54,148 bases of DNA, taken from NCBI GenBank assembly GCA_022827095.1, contig JAJDTP010000003.1, forward strand, positions 1-54,148. Direction: 5' to 3'. Every line of letters begins with the position of its first letter. The stretch's first letter is position 1. The notes beneath the pieces are model-generated. The model did not search any database. It saw only the letters and a program-made list of their open reading frames with translations, and was not told the origin of the DNA. Made by a program: the position numbers and the translations under genes. Of the stretch, positions 15,688 through 24,300 are shown in pieces. Origin of the DNA: Dehalococcoidia bacterium. Lineage in GTDB: Bacteria > Chloroflexota > Dehalococcoidia > Lucifugimonadales > UBA3495.

Positions 15688-16591
15688 TCTCGGCGAACCG
15701 CTCCAGCTGATCGAGCAGCTCCGCTGAGTTGGCGGCCCTGGGCTCCACCACGAGGTAGTCGAGGCCGGCCTGGGCGTATTCGTCCAGGTCGCTTGAAACC
15801 TGATCCGGAGAACCGCGCAGGGGAGTACGGCCGGCTCCGTCGAAAGGCGCGTCGGCGACATCGAGGCCGGCGCGCAGCGAAATCGTGAAGCCTTCCGTGC
15901 TGGCGCCGCGTGACGAGCGCAGTTCGCCGATCCGCGCCGCAACTCGCGCCACGTCAGATGGGCTTTGCCGGACGCCGTGCCACCCGTCGGCCAGGCTTGC
16001 GGCGCGTCGTAGGGCCGGCCGACTGATGCCGCCGGTCCAGATTGGCGGGTGAGGCTGGGACACGGGTGAGGGCGCCATACCCACGCCGGCGACGCTGTAG
16101 TGTTCGCCGCAAACGTCGGGGGCAGGATTGGTCCAGAAGGCTTTCAGCAGGGCGATGTGCTCGTCGGTCACGGCTCCCCTGGCGTCGAAGTCGGCGTCCA
16201 GGGCGTTGAATTCCTCCTCCATCCAGCCAACCCCGGCACCCACGATCAGCCGACCGTTGGAGATCACGTCCAGCGTGCCCAGCATCTTGGCGTTGAGCAC
16301 CGGATGGCGGTAGGGCAACACGAGCACGCTGAAACCGAGTTGCAGCCGAGTGGTGATGGCCGCCAGGTAGGCCAGGGTCGTGAGCGGTTCCAGAATACGG
16401 TCGGCGGCAGTGAGCGGGAACCGGCCGTCGCTTCGATATGGGTACCGCGAATGCAGTTCGGTGGGTATCGCGATGTGGTCGCTGAGGAACACGCCGTCGT
16501 AGCCCAGTGCCTCAGCGCCGGAGGCGATTTGAATCAGCGAATCGATGTGGGCCAGGGGGCCGACATTGGGCAATATCACACCGTATTTCAT
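15674..16591 (-). CDS. LLM-class F420/FMN-dependent oxidoreductase
   Basis: 305 aa from ATG 16591 (MKYGVILPNVGPLAHIDSL). The open frame upstream overlaps the citrate synthase promoter and has no similarity. EALGYDGVFLSDHIAIP, LQLGFSVLVLPYRHPVLNAKMLGTLDVISNGRLIVGAGVGWMEEEFNAL and SQPHPPIWTGGISRPALRRAA define the luciferase-like TIM barrel, closest to the TIGR03619-type F420-dependent group. It is probably a hydride-transfer or monooxygenase enzyme of unknown substrate. It is divergent from citrate synthase, with both promoters sharing a palindromic ATGCTAGCAT core. Confidence 0.9.
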   Translation of the reverse strand: MKYGVILPNVGPLAHIDSLIQIASGAEALGYDGVFLSDHIAIPTELHSRYPYRSDGRFPLTAADRILEPLTTLAYLAAITTRLQLGFSVLVLPYRHPVLNAKMLGTLDVISNGRLIVGAGVGWMEEEFNALDADFDARGAVTDEHIALLKAFWTNPAPDVCGEHYSVAGVGMAPSPVSQPHPPIWTGGISRPALRRAASLADGWHGVRQSPSDVARVAARIGELRSSRGASTEGFTISLRAGLDVADAPFDGAGRTPLRGSPDQVSSDLDEYAQAGLDYLVVEPRAANSAELLDQLERFAEIDRP

Positions 16592-16636
16592 ACTCAAAAC
16601 CTGCGGACGGAGGGGTCGGCCGGCGGGCGGTTTTGG

Positions 16637-16666
16637 TTGACACTCCGCCGAACCCGATGCTAGCAT
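16637..16666 (+). promoter_or_regulatory. Citrate synthase promoter, palindromic extended -10
   Basis: Consensus -35 TTGACA (16637-16642), an 18-nt spacer, and extended -10 TGCTAGCAT (16658-16666). The string ATGCTAGCAT (16657-16666) is its own reverse complement, so the same bases also read as an extended -10 on the minus strand, toward the flavin oxidoreductase gene. Confidence 0.6.
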
Positions 16667-16750
16667 AATCCACCGCCGGATCGGTCGATTTCCGCCGGCG
16701 TGAACGGGAAGGCGCCCCGTCGCCAAGCCCCTTACCAAGGAGAACAACAG

Positions 16751-17887
16751 ATGGCCGACCAGCCCGAAATCCACCGCGGTCTGATGAACGTCTACATGGA
16801 CACCACTGAGTCCAGTTTCATCGACGGCGAGATCGGAAAACTGCTCTATCGTGGGTACAACATTCACGATCTGGCCGAGAAGTCCACCTTCGAGGAAATT
16901 ATCCACTTGGTGCTGTACGGCGAACTGCCCAACCAGGCACAGCTGGACGAGATGGACGGCTACCTGCGGGCCAACCGGCGGATCCCCAACGAGATCATCA
17001 CCGTCATCGATGCCGTGAAGGGCGCGCACCCCATGGACGTCCTACAGACGGCGCTCATCGCCCTCGCGGCCTTCGACACCGAGTCCGAGGACAACTCCAG
17101 AGAAGCCAACGTCCGCAAGGCCCTGCGCCTGACCGCCCAGGGCCCGACTATCGTCACTGCCCACCACCGGATCCGCAATGGCCTGGAGCCGGTGGCGCCC
17201 AACCCTGACCTCAACCACGCCGGCAATTTCCTCTACATGCTATTCAACGAGATTCCGGACGACGAAACCGTGTCGTTGATGGACGTGGACTTCATTCTGC
17301 ACGCCGAGCATGGCGTCAACGCGTCTTCGTTTGCGGCTCGCGTCGCGGCTTCCACCAACTCGACCCTGCACGCGGCCGTGTCGGGCGCCGTGGGGACGTT
17401 GAAGGGGCCGGCTCACGGCGGAGCCGCGGAAGAAGTGATGAAGATGTCGATGGAAATCGGCAACCCCGAGAACGCCGAGGAGTACGCCCGCAACAAGCTG
17501 AACAACCGCGAGCGCATCATGGGGTTTGGCCACCGGGTATACCGGGCGGAGGACCCCCGAGCCCGCCACCTGCGCGAGCGCTCCCAGGCGCTGGGCGAGA
17601 AGCGCGGCGACCCGCGCTGGTTCCAGATCCTGACCCACCTGTCCGAAGACGTGATGGCGCCATACCGCGACCGCGGGATTTACGTCAACGTGGACTTCTA
17701 CGCCGGCTCCATCTACCACCTGTTGGGGATCGAGTCTGACCTGTTCATCCCCATCTTTGCGCTGGGCCGCATCCCCGGCTGGTCCGCGCAGTGCATCGAG
17801 CAGTACCAGAACAACATCCTGCTGCGGCCGCGGCTCCACTACGTAGGTCCAATGGACCGGGAATACGTGCCCATCGACCAGCGTTAA
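16751..17887 (+). CDS. Citrate/2-methylcitrate synthase
   Basis: 378 aa from ATG 16751 with AAGGAG at 16738-16743. The frame is open further upstream, but that part is not conserved. Short type II-like bacterial form. Catalytic residues are H222 in LKGPAHGGAAEE, H261 in GFGHRVYR and D315 in NVDFYAGSIYHLLG. SSFIDGEIGKLLYRGYNIHDLA is the family N-terminal motif. The enzyme condenses acetyl-CoA (or propionyl-CoA in PrpC-type enzymes) with oxaloacetate at the entry to the TCA or methylcitrate cycle. Sequence alone does not separate the two in this short clade. It is monocistronic, with its own promoter and terminator. Confidence 0.93.
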   Translation: MADQPEIHRGLMNVYMDTTESSFIDGEIGKLLYRGYNIHDLAEKSTFEEIIHLVLYGELPNQAQLDEMDGYLRANRRIPNEIITVIDAVKGAHPMDVLQTALIALAAFDTESEDNSREANVRKALRLTAQGPTIVTAHHRIRNGLEPVAPNPDLNHAGNFLYMLFNEIPDDETVSLMDVDFILHAEHGVNASSFAARVAASTNSTLHAAVSGAVGTLKGPAHGGAAEEVMKMSMEIGNPENAEEYARNKLNNRERIMGFGHRVYRAEDPRARHLRERSQALGEKRGDPRWFQILTHLSEDVMAPYRDRGIYVNVDFYAGSIYHLLGIESDLFIPIFALGRIPGWSAQCIEQYQNNILLRPRLHYVGPMDREYVPIDQR

Positions 17888-17911
17888 GCAAGGTTGAAAC
17901 GCGAAATTACG

Positions 17912-17943
17912 CAGGGGCGGATATTTATCCGCCCCTGACTTTT
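17912..17943 (+). terminator. Rho-independent terminator of citrate synthase
   Basis: CAGGGGCGGATA (17912-17923), TT loop, TATCCGCCCCTG (17926-17937), then ACTTTTG. The stem is a perfect 12 bp. It is placed between citrate synthase and the convergent lipoprotein gene. Confidence 0.8.
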
Positions 17944-17964
17944 GTGCCGTCCACTGATCGAGGA

Positions 17965-18942
17965 TTACGGGTAGATTTCCAAATTGCCCAAGTGGACCTC
18001 GGCGACGATCTCACGCTGGCCGGGGCCTCCGTGGGAGTGGCCGTGCCCATCGTCATGTTGATGGCCATGCGAATCGCCGTCGGCCTGACCCACATCGGGA
18101 ACGGTTACCGTCACTACCGACTCGACCTTCTTGCCCCCGTACTCAAGCTCGCGGTGGTCGTTGGCATTCAGTGACACGCGAATTTCGTGATCGCCGGGCG
18201 GCAGTTCGGCTATGTGGTACTCGGATGCGAAAACCCTGCCGAGTTTCACGCCATCTACGTAGATGTGGGCGTGCCCCGCTCCGGGCGTGTGTGGCTGGTC
18301 AACCAGCTCCGGTGCAAATCGGAACCCCTCGGTCACGATACCGACATTGACGCCGGCCTTGCCGTCCGATTCAGCGGTTATCTGGACGCTCACCAGCGTT
18401 TCCGACACGACCGCTTCGGGCGCCTCAGCTCTGTGATGGTCGTCTGAACCCACGGCCGTGGTGTCGGCAAAGACGTGAAAATTCAACGCGAACGCTCCGG
18501 CGGTGGTCGCTTCAAATACCAGTTCACCAGGATGCCCGGGCGACACCTCGGCGGTGAGGTCGTAGCCGTGCAGATGGATTTCGCCCTCCTCGTCGGCCTC
18601 GAAAGTGAGGCGCACCGTGTCGCCCTGCGATACGCGCAGGTCGTCGCGGGTCGCGGTGGTTGAACGGCCGGAGATGGGCAAATTGATGACCACCGCATCG
18701 GTTGGGGCCTCGTTTTCCGCGCTGTTGCCAGAATCGGCGCTGTGACTGGACGAAGTGGCTCCGGAGTGGTGATCGTTTCCTTGCTCGGTCATGGTATGGG
18801 ACTCGGAGGCGGTCGCCGGCGTGGTGGGGAGGTCCGGCTGGCTAGCGGAGCCGCAGGCTAGTGTCGTGAGCAATGCGGTCAGGGCAATCGCCAGGGCGAG
18901 GGCGACGGCCGGCTGGCGAAATACAGGGTGTTGGCGCTGCAT
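17965..18942 (-). CDS. His-rich lipoprotein, putative metal-binding
   Basis: 325 aa from ATG 18942 with GAGGAGG upstream. The N-terminal signal ends in a lipobox (LLTTLAC-GSAS), so it should be a membrane-anchored extracytoplasmic lipoprotein. A low-complexity segment (about 50-80) is rich in His, Ser, Asn and Glu. Residues about 85-160 look like a cupredoxin-type beta-sandwich (DLRVSQGDTVRLTFEADEEGEIHLHGYDL). A second domain (AHIYVDGVKLGRVFASEYHIAELPPGDHEIRVSLNANDHRELEY) follows, then a histidine cluster (DSHGHQHDDGHGHSHGG, about 293-310). Copper or zinc capture or delivery is likely. It is encoded 97 nt after the His-rich anchored protein at 19040. Confidence 0.8.
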   Translation of the reverse strand: MQRQHPVFRQPAVALALAIALTALLTTLACGSASQPDLPTTPATASESHTMTEQGNDHHSGATSSSHSADSGNSAENEAPTDAVVINLPISGRSTTATRDDLRVSQGDTVRLTFEADEEGEIHLHGYDLTAEVSPGHPGELVFEATTAGAFALNFHVFADTTAVGSDDHHRAEAPEAVVSETLVSVQITAESDGKAGVNVGIVTEGFRFAPELVDQPHTPGAGHAHIYVDGVKLGRVFASEYHIAELPPGDHEIRVSLNANDHRELEYGGKKVESVVTVTVPDVGQADGDSHGHQHDDGHGHSHGGPGQREIVAEVHLGNLEIYP

Positions 18943-19039
18943 TGAAGAATCCTCCTCTGGATTCTCGTGCCTGTCGCGCAGCCACACGCTGCCGCGGACA
19001 CGGAGAATGTCAAAAGTGATCGGAACCGGGAAGGAGGAT

Positions 19040-19525
19040 TCAGGCCACGGGTGGGCGTAGCGCGGGTGGAACGTGCGCCCCCGGTAGCGGCCGCAACGCC
19101 GCCACAAAACCGGCTAGCGGATTGTCGTTTCGGGCATGGGGAAGGGGAGGTCGGATCGCCTCCGGGGCGGTATGGCTGGGCGCGTTCATCGAGGCCAGCA
19201 TCAATCCCGAGGCGACCGGGCTGAGGAACAGCGTCCCGGCAGCGGGCCGTTGGCCGTTGGTTTCGAGGGTGGCGTCCCGGGGCGCTGCGTGCAGGTGGGC
19301 GCTTCCGGTCTGGTAAACGTGATCGTGCTGCACCGGCCAACCGTTCAGGTAGATGTGGTCGTGGTTGTGTGCCCGCTCCACGAAGTGGTGGTCGTCCAAA
19401 GGTCCGATGACCGGGAGAGCCAGCGAAAACAGGGCGACGGCCAAGAGGAGCATCCAGCCTAGGGAGGGCGGAGCCCCCGCCTGGCTCGGCGCGGGCGAAG
19501 GCATGGTTGACAAAGCGGAGCGCAT
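19040..19525 (-). CDS. His-rich single-span membrane protein
   Basis: About 161 aa from ATG 19525 (an alternative ATG at 19504 removes seven residues). One hydrophobic span (LGWMLLLAVALFSLALPVIGPL) is followed at once by a histidine-dense stretch (DDHHFVERAHNHDHIYLNGWPVQHDHVYQTGSAHLHA). The C-terminus is Pro/Ala-rich. There is no strong SD. Topology suggests one transmembrane anchor or an uncleaved signal with metal-binding histidines outside the membrane. It starts 7 nt after the HEPN remnant and precedes the His-rich lipoprotein, so the two His-rich proteins probably act together in metal handling. Function is inferred from composition only. Confidence 0.6.
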   Translation of the reverse strand: MRSALSTMPSPAPSQAGAPPSLGWMLLLAVALFSLALPVIGPLDDHHFVERAHNHDHIYLNGWPVQHDHVYQTGSAHLHAAPRDATLETNGQRPAAGTLFLSPVASGLMLASMNAPSHTAPEAIRPPLPHARNDNPLAGFVAALRPLPGAHVPPALRPPVA

Positions 19526-19532
19526 GGCGGGA

Positions 19533-20019
19533 TCAATCTGCTCGATTTTGCAGCAGAACCGTAATGGCAAAGGCCCGGCGAATTGCCGCCGGCGTTGATG
19601 CCAGGAGATTGATTGCCAGGTCTGCTCGATTGATGATGCGGTCAACGTCGGAGGGAGAAAAGTTCCAAAGGGGGTTGTAGTCGGCCCGGTTACGTTGACT
19701 CTGGACCTCCACAAAAGTCCTCGCAAACTCTTTGATTTCCGCTGGGAACGGGGCCATTATGCCGGTGTTACGGCACTGGTTCCTGACGTGGGTATGCTCC
19801 GGTCCCCGGCAAGCCTGCAGCCAGGAGGCGGAGGTGGCCGGGCCGGCGTCCGCGCCGGGCAGCAATTCCGCTGCGTTGGCGCAGACCGCATGAAACATGG
19901 CGTAGTAGGCGGTGCTGACGGCGCGCTTCAAGTGCGTCTTGGGCTTGTTCGGTATCGGTTTCGCGCTCAGCCGAGGCTTGCAGCAGTCGCGCCGTTGCGA
20001 TGAGGTTAGCGGGAGACAA
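19533..20019 (-). pseudogene. HEPN-domain protein, frameshifted
   Basis: The start TTG 20019 gives LSPANLIATARLLQAS and then AERETDTEQAQ. The continuation THLKRAVSTAYYAMFHAVCANAAELLPG is in another frame, and removing one base near 19945 joins them seamlessly. The downstream part ends with EVQSQRNRADYNPLWNFSPSDVDRIINRADLAINLL. The AVSTAYYAMFHA helix and RNRADY motif are typical of a HEPN family with an N-x-A-D-Y motif rather than the RNase RxxxxH motif. It overlaps the end of the 109-aa gene by 14 nt, so translation would be coupled. Either the gene is broken or the assembly carries a one-base error. Confidence 0.65.
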
Positions 20020-20335
20020 CGTAGGGGTTCCGGGAAAAGTCCGGCCATCCGGACTTTTCTATAAAAGAATGAGTGAGCACCTCAGGGGACATACCTTCTC
20101 CCAGTTCCTCCGCCAGTAGTCCCAGGAATTTGATGTCCTTGTAGGTATCGATCTCGATGGCGTTTTCGTCGAATACAATATACACATGGAGATATACTTC
20201 GCCGTCGCCGTCGCCGTCGTCTGTGGGGATGACTACGACGGGATCAAATACCGCATCGGGACCGTACTGCTCGGCCAGGACTTTGGCGACGGCGGCTTTG
20301 ACCTTCTCGGCGACCGCTGCTTTTACGGTGGTCAT
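20006..20335 (-). CDS. Hypothetical partner of HEPN protein
   Basis: 109 aa from ATG 20335 with CGGAGG upstream. An alanine/lysine-rich N-terminal helix (VKAAVAEKVKAAVAKVLAEQYG) is followed by an acidic DDGDGDGEVYLHVYIVFDENAIEID beta segment, then LLAEELGEGMSPEVLTHSFIEKSGW. Small proteins with this YLHVYIVFD pattern and a C-terminal F-I-x-K-S motif are, as far as I recall, found immediately before HEPN genes in other bacteria, so a two-gene toxin-antitoxin-like module is plausible. The HEPN frame begins inside the last codons of this gene. Confidence 0.65.
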   Translation of the reverse strand: MTTVKAAVAEKVKAAVAKVLAEQYGPDAVFDPVVVIPTDDGDGDGEVYLHVYIVFDENAIEIDTYKDIKFLGLLAEELGEGMSPEVLTHSFIEKSGWPDFSRNPYVVSR

Positions 20336-20387
20336 GTCGTTGGCCTCCGGTGTACGGGTGGTCGTCAGCCGAAGCGCTGGAGCGTCG

Positions 20388-20417
20388 TTGACAGTTAGAT
20401 AGAGCATATCAGATAAT
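20388..20417 (+). promoter_or_regulatory. Promoter of first DUF1800-DUF1501-NHL module
   Basis: Consensus -35 TTGACA (20388-20393), an 18-nt spacer and -10 GATAAT (20412-20417). The predicted start at about 20424 leaves a 32-nt leader carrying AGGAGG (20443-20448) before ATG 20456. Confidence 0.6.
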
Positions 20418-20455
20418 GCCCGGCACCAATGCCAACACAAACAGGAGGCAAAACG

Positions 20456-21859
20456 ATGGCATCTCAGGACATCGCTTTGATGGCCCATCTGATGCGACGA
20501 GCCGGTTTCGGGGCCACCCGTGACGAATTGGAAGCGCTTGTCGAGAAAGGGTACGAGGCTACCGTTGAAGAGCTTTTGAACCCGGAGAGTCAGCCGGCAA
20601 TTGACCGGTACGAGCTGGTTCGGTATCAGCCGTGGACCTGGCGCCCGGGCACCATTCAGGGCATGGGTTCGGCCGAATGGCTGCACTTCATGATCAACAC
20701 CAAGCGGCCGCTGGAAGAGAAGATGGCGCTGTTCTGGCACCAGATCTTCGCCACCGGCGTGTCCAAGGTTGACCACTACGACGAGATCACGCGCATGGTC
20801 GCCCTGTTCCGCGAGAAGGGCATGGGCAACTACAAGGAGCTGCTGCTGGAGGTTGCCAAGAACCCGGCGATGATCTACTGGCTGGATAACTTTGAGAACC
20901 ATGCCGACGCCGTCAACGAGAACTGGGGCCGCGAGTTGCTGGAGTTGTTCAGCATGGGCGTTGGCACCTACACTGAGGTTGACGTTCGCGAGGCTTCCCG
21001 CGCCTTCACCGGCTGGACCTTCGAGCCCAAGCTGCCGCGTGGCCCCATCGGCCGCCACGACTGGCAGTTCCAGTATCTGCCCGAAGACCACGACGACGGC
21101 GAAAAGACCTTCCTCGGCGAGAGCGGCAACTTCAACGGCGAAGACATTATCAACATTGTCTGCGAGCACCCGGCCACGGCCACGTTCGTAGCCCGCCACC
21201 TGTACAACTTCTTCGTCGCCGACGAAGCCCAGGTTCCGGCATGGCAGGTGACCCCGCCCAAGGATGAGGACGCCATCGACCTTCTGGCCGACACGTTCAT
21301 CGATTCGGGCTGCGACATGACCGCCGTACTGCGTGTCCTGTTCAACAGCGACTTCTTCAAGAACGCTCGCTACGCTCGCCTGAAGAGCCCCGCCGAAGTG
21401 GTGGTTGGCACCCTGCGGCTGGTCGGCGGCTACGAGTTCCCCGGCCCAGGCCTGGGCGAAATGGCCCGCCAGCCCACCTACATGGGCCAGGACCTGCTCA
21501 ACCCGCCCAGCGTGGAAGGCTGGCACACCGGTGTCGAGTGGATCAACAGCGGTTCGTTGATGCGCCGCATCAACTTCACCGCCGACATGGTCAGCGACGT
21601 CAACCGCCCCGGCATCCGCTCCATGATTGACCGGATGCAGGCGCAGGGCGACCTGACGGCCGCAGCCATGGTGGACAACTGCCTGGACCTCATGGGCCCG
21701 CTGGAAGTCGACGCCGATACCCGCCAGGAACTCGTTGCTCATGCGGAGAATTCCGGCAGCGTGTCCTGGGCCACCGACGCCGACGTCAGCGCCTCCGAGG
21801 AACGCATTTCCGAGATGCTGCAGCTGATCGTTTCGCTGCGCGACTACCAGTACGCCTGA
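20456..21859 (+). CDS. DUF1800 family protein (module copy 1)
   Basis: 467 aa from ATG 20456 with AGGAGG 7 nt upstream. DIALMAHLMRRAGFGATRDELEAL is the diagnostic DUF1800 N-terminus. KMALFWHQIFATG, ENWGRELLELFSMGVG, REASRAFTGWTFEP, GESGNFNGEDIINIV and LLNPPSVEGWHTG are further family blocks. DUF1800 proteins have no established biochemical activity and usually pair with DUF1501 proteins. No signal peptide is visible, so a cytoplasmic location is expected, whereas many relatives elsewhere are exported. It starts an operon with DUF1501 (91 nt) and an NHL protein. Copy 2 is at 33118. Confidence 0.92.
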   Translation: MASQDIALMAHLMRRAGFGATRDELEALVEKGYEATVEELLNPESQPAIDRYELVRYQPWTWRPGTIQGMGSAEWLHFMINTKRPLEEKMALFWHQIFATGVSKVDHYDEITRMVALFREKGMGNYKELLLEVAKNPAMIYWLDNFENHADAVNENWGRELLELFSMGVGTYTEVDVREASRAFTGWTFEPKLPRGPIGRHDWQFQYLPEDHDDGEKTFLGESGNFNGEDIINIVCEHPATATFVARHLYNFFVADEAQVPAWQVTPPKDEDAIDLLADTFIDSGCDMTAVLRVLFNSDFFKNARYARLKSPAEVVVGTLRLVGGYEFPGPGLGEMARQPTYMGQDLLNPPSVEGWHTGVEWINSGSLMRRINFTADMVSDVNRPGIRSMIDRMQAQGDLTAAAMVDNCLDLMGPLEVDADTRQELVAHAENSGSVSWATDADVSASEERISEMLQLIVSLRDYQYA

Positions 21860-21950
21860 CGTAACCAACGTGGCGATGCCTGCAAAAACATCGCCACAAC
21901 GACCGTCTCGCACTCCGCGCCCGCGGAACGATATCCACAGGAGCAACAAA

Positions 21951-23078
21951 ATGACCTCAACGAAGAAAGATCCGGTTCTGGTGGTGTTGCAGCTGACTGG
22001 CGGCAACGACTACATGAACACCGTTATCCCTCACGCCGAGCCCTTGTACCGCGATAAGCGGCCCGTGGTCGGCGTGCCGGACGAGCGCATCCTCAAGCTC
22101 AATGACAGCATCGGCTTCCACCCCGAGCTGGCGCCGCTGCGCCGGTTCTGGGATGCCGGCGACATGGCCATCATCCACGGTGTCGGCTACGCCAACAGCC
22201 CGCGCAGCCACTTTCGCAGCATGGACATCTGGCACACTTGCGAGCCGGACAAGCTCGGCACCGAGGGCTGGCTGGGTCGCGCCGCCCGTGACATGGACCC
22301 GAACAAGGAAAACGTGGTAACAGCCGTCAGCTTTGGCCCGAGCCTGCCTCGCGCCCTGGCCCTTCCCGGCGTACCCGTCGCCTGCGTGGACGACCTGGAG
22401 AACTTCGGGATGCTGACCAGCATCCAGGAAGAAATCCAGCGGGACAAGATCATTGACCGCTTCACGCGCCTCTACTCCCCGACTATCGGCAACGGCTTCG
22501 TGATGGACTACCTGGGCCAGACCGGTCTCGACGGCCTCAAGGCCGCCGACATCCTGAAGGTCGCCCCGGAGCGGTACAGCAGTTCGGTCGAGTATCCCGA
22601 CACCCCCATCGCCCGGAAGCTCAAGGGCATCTCCCAGGTGCACCAGGCTGAGCTGGGTGCTCGCGTGCTCTACTGCGACCACGGCAGCTTTGACAGCCAC
22701 TCCAACCAGGTTGGCATGCACGACGGCCTGTGGCGCGACGTTTCCGCCGCCGTGTCCAGCTTCTTTGACGACCTGCGCGAGAACAACGCCAGCGACAACG
22801 TCATCCTGATGATGTTCTCCGAGTTCGGCCGCCGCGTCCACGACAACGGCAGCGGCACCGACCACGGCGCCGCCGGCCTCGTCATGGTTATGGGCGACCA
22901 GATCAAGGGTGGAGAGTACGGCCAATACCCGTCCTCCAAGCCCGAGGACCTGGAACAGGGTGACCTGGTTCCCGGCACCGACTTCCGCGGCGTCTACTCC
23001 ACCATCCTCGAGGATTGGATGGGCCTGGACGCCAACCCCATCGTCAGCGGGACCTTCGAGAAAGTCGCGTTCGTCTAG
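21951..23078 (+). CDS. DUF1501 family protein (module copy 1)
   Basis: 375 aa from ATG 21951 with CAGGAG upstream. KKDPVLVVLQLTGGNDYMNTVIP, SHFRSMDIWHT, GWLGRAARDM, DHGSFDSHSNQ and MFSEFGRRVHDNGSGTDHGAAG are conserved DUF1501 blocks. The Asp/His positions recall the alkaline-phosphatase/sulfatase superfamily metal sites (GGND, DSH, TDHG). The twin-arginine signal often found before GGND in this family is absent, so the protein begins directly with the catalytic fold and is probably cytoplasmic. Its partner DUF1800 lies upstream and an NHL propeller 151 nt downstream. Confidence 0.92.
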   Translation: MTSTKKDPVLVVLQLTGGNDYMNTVIPHAEPLYRDKRPVVGVPDERILKLNDSIGFHPELAPLRRFWDAGDMAIIHGVGYANSPRSHFRSMDIWHTCEPDKLGTEGWLGRAARDMDPNKENVVTAVSFGPSLPRALALPGVPVACVDDLENFGMLTSIQEEIQRDKIIDRFTRLYSPTIGNGFVMDYLGQTGLDGLKAADILKVAPERYSSSVEYPDTPIARKLKGISQVHQAELGARVLYCDHGSFDSHSNQVGMHDGLWRDVSAAVSSFFDDLRENNASDNVILMMFSEFGRRVHDNGSGTDHGAAGLVMVMGDQIKGGEYGQYPSSKPEDLEQGDLVPGTDFRGVYSTILEDWMGLDANPIVSGTFEKVAFV

Positions 23079-23229
23079 GGGATCACGGGTTCCGGTCAAC
23101 GGGACGCGCTGATTGGCACAACCGACCGGGGCCAGTGGGTTTAAATCTGCTGGCCCCGCAGTTATGGATAGCCGGGGGCACCTCCGGGACGTATCGACCA
23201 AGACACACAGGCAACGAGCAGGTAAAAAT

Positions 23230-24294
23230 ATGCTTACGCAAATAGCCAAGGGCCGAGTGTATGACTACAGTCACTCGGTGGGCCGGGGCGCGGCGTCCGG
23301 CATGGGCTTCAGCCAGCCCACCTCCATGGCCTTCGAGGGGAATACGGTTTATGTTCTGAACCGTGGCATCGAAGGCATTTCCAACGTACCGTGGAACCGG
23401 CTCGCCTACGGCGCTCGGGTCAGCATCATCGACCTGGGTGACAACGAGGGCGACGAAGAATTCACCGGCGAGTTCGGCAAGTACGGTGACCGCGAAGGCG
23501 AGTTCATTTGGCCCTCTGGCATGGTTCTTGCCCCCAATGGACACATCTACGTGGCCGACGAATGGATGAACATGGTGTCGGAGTTCGAGAAGGACGGGAC
23601 CTTCATCAAGCGGTGGAGTGCGATTCCCTCCGACGACGGCAAGGAACATGGCACCTCGAGCCTGGCGGTAGACGCCGACGGCAACCTCTACTTGACGGAT
23701 GGCCGTAGCCACCAAGTGCGCAAGTTCACGGCCGACGGCGCGTTCGTCACCAGCTGGGGTTCCCTGGGCGAGGGCAACGGCGAGTTCAACTCGCCGTGGG
23801 GCATCACCGTTGACCAGAGCGATGGCTCCGTCTACGTGGCCGACCATCGGAACCACCGGGTGCAGAAGTTTACCGGCGACGGCGAACGGCTCATGCAGTT
23901 CGGCGAGGCAGGCACGAAGCGCGGCCAGATGCACCTTCCCGTGCAGGTCACTGTGGATCACACGGGCGATGTCTACGTCGCTGATTGGAGCGACAACGGC
24001 ATGCACCCGGGGCGCGTGCACGTCTTTGACAAGGACGGCGGCTTCATCATTTCGCTGATTGGCGATGCGCAGTGGCTCAGCAAGTGGGCGGACATGACCG
24101 TCGTCGCCAACGCCGACTACCTGAAGCGCCGCCGCGAGGTGCCCACCACCGAGTCCGAATGGCGTTTTGCATGCCCTACCGACGTGCATTTCGACGAGAA
24201 CACCGGCCGTCTGGTGGTGCTGGATGCCCAGCGCAGCCGGCTGCAAATCTACAACAAGATGGAAAATTACATGGTTCCCCAGATGAACCTGTGA
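23230..24294 (+). CDS. NHL-repeat beta-propeller protein (module copy 1)
   Basis: 354 aa from ATG 23230 (MLTQIAKGRVYDYSHSVGRG). At least four NHL units are visible, for example GEFIWPSGMVLAPNGHIYVADEWMNMVSEFEKDG, GEFNSPWGITV with VYVADHRNHRVQKFTGDG, and GQMHLPVQVTVDHTGDVYVADWS. The last blades are more divergent (FACPTDVHFDENTGRLVVLDAQRSRLQIYNK). There is no signal peptide. NHL propellers bind proteins, RNA or small ligands, and a few have lyase or lactonase activity. Catalytic residues cannot be assigned. It is third in the DUF1800-DUF1501-NHL module, and a hypothetical gene begins 6 nt after its stop. Confidence 0.9.
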   Translation: MLTQIAKGRVYDYSHSVGRGAASGMGFSQPTSMAFEGNTVYVLNRGIEGISNVPWNRLAYGARVSIIDLGDNEGDEEFTGEFGKYGDREGEFIWPSGMVLAPNGHIYVADEWMNMVSEFEKDGTFIKRWSAIPSDDGKEHGTSSLAVDADGNLYLTDGRSHQVRKFTADGAFVTSWGSLGEGNGEFNSPWGITVDQSDGSVYVADHRNHRVQKFTGDGERLMQFGEAGTKRGQMHLPVQVTVDHTGDVYVADWSDNGMHPGRVHVFDKDGGFIISLIGDAQWLSKWADMTVVANADYLKRRREVPTTESEWRFACPTDVHFDENTGRLVVLDAQRSRLQIYNKMENYMVPQMNL

Positions 24295-24300
24295 TGATCC

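Noticed and set aside
20006-22006. 666-aa minus-strand open frame over the DUF1800 gene
   Set aside because: Only its last 109 codons (from ATG 20335) are protein-like and have an SD. The rest is antisense to DUF1800 copy 1.
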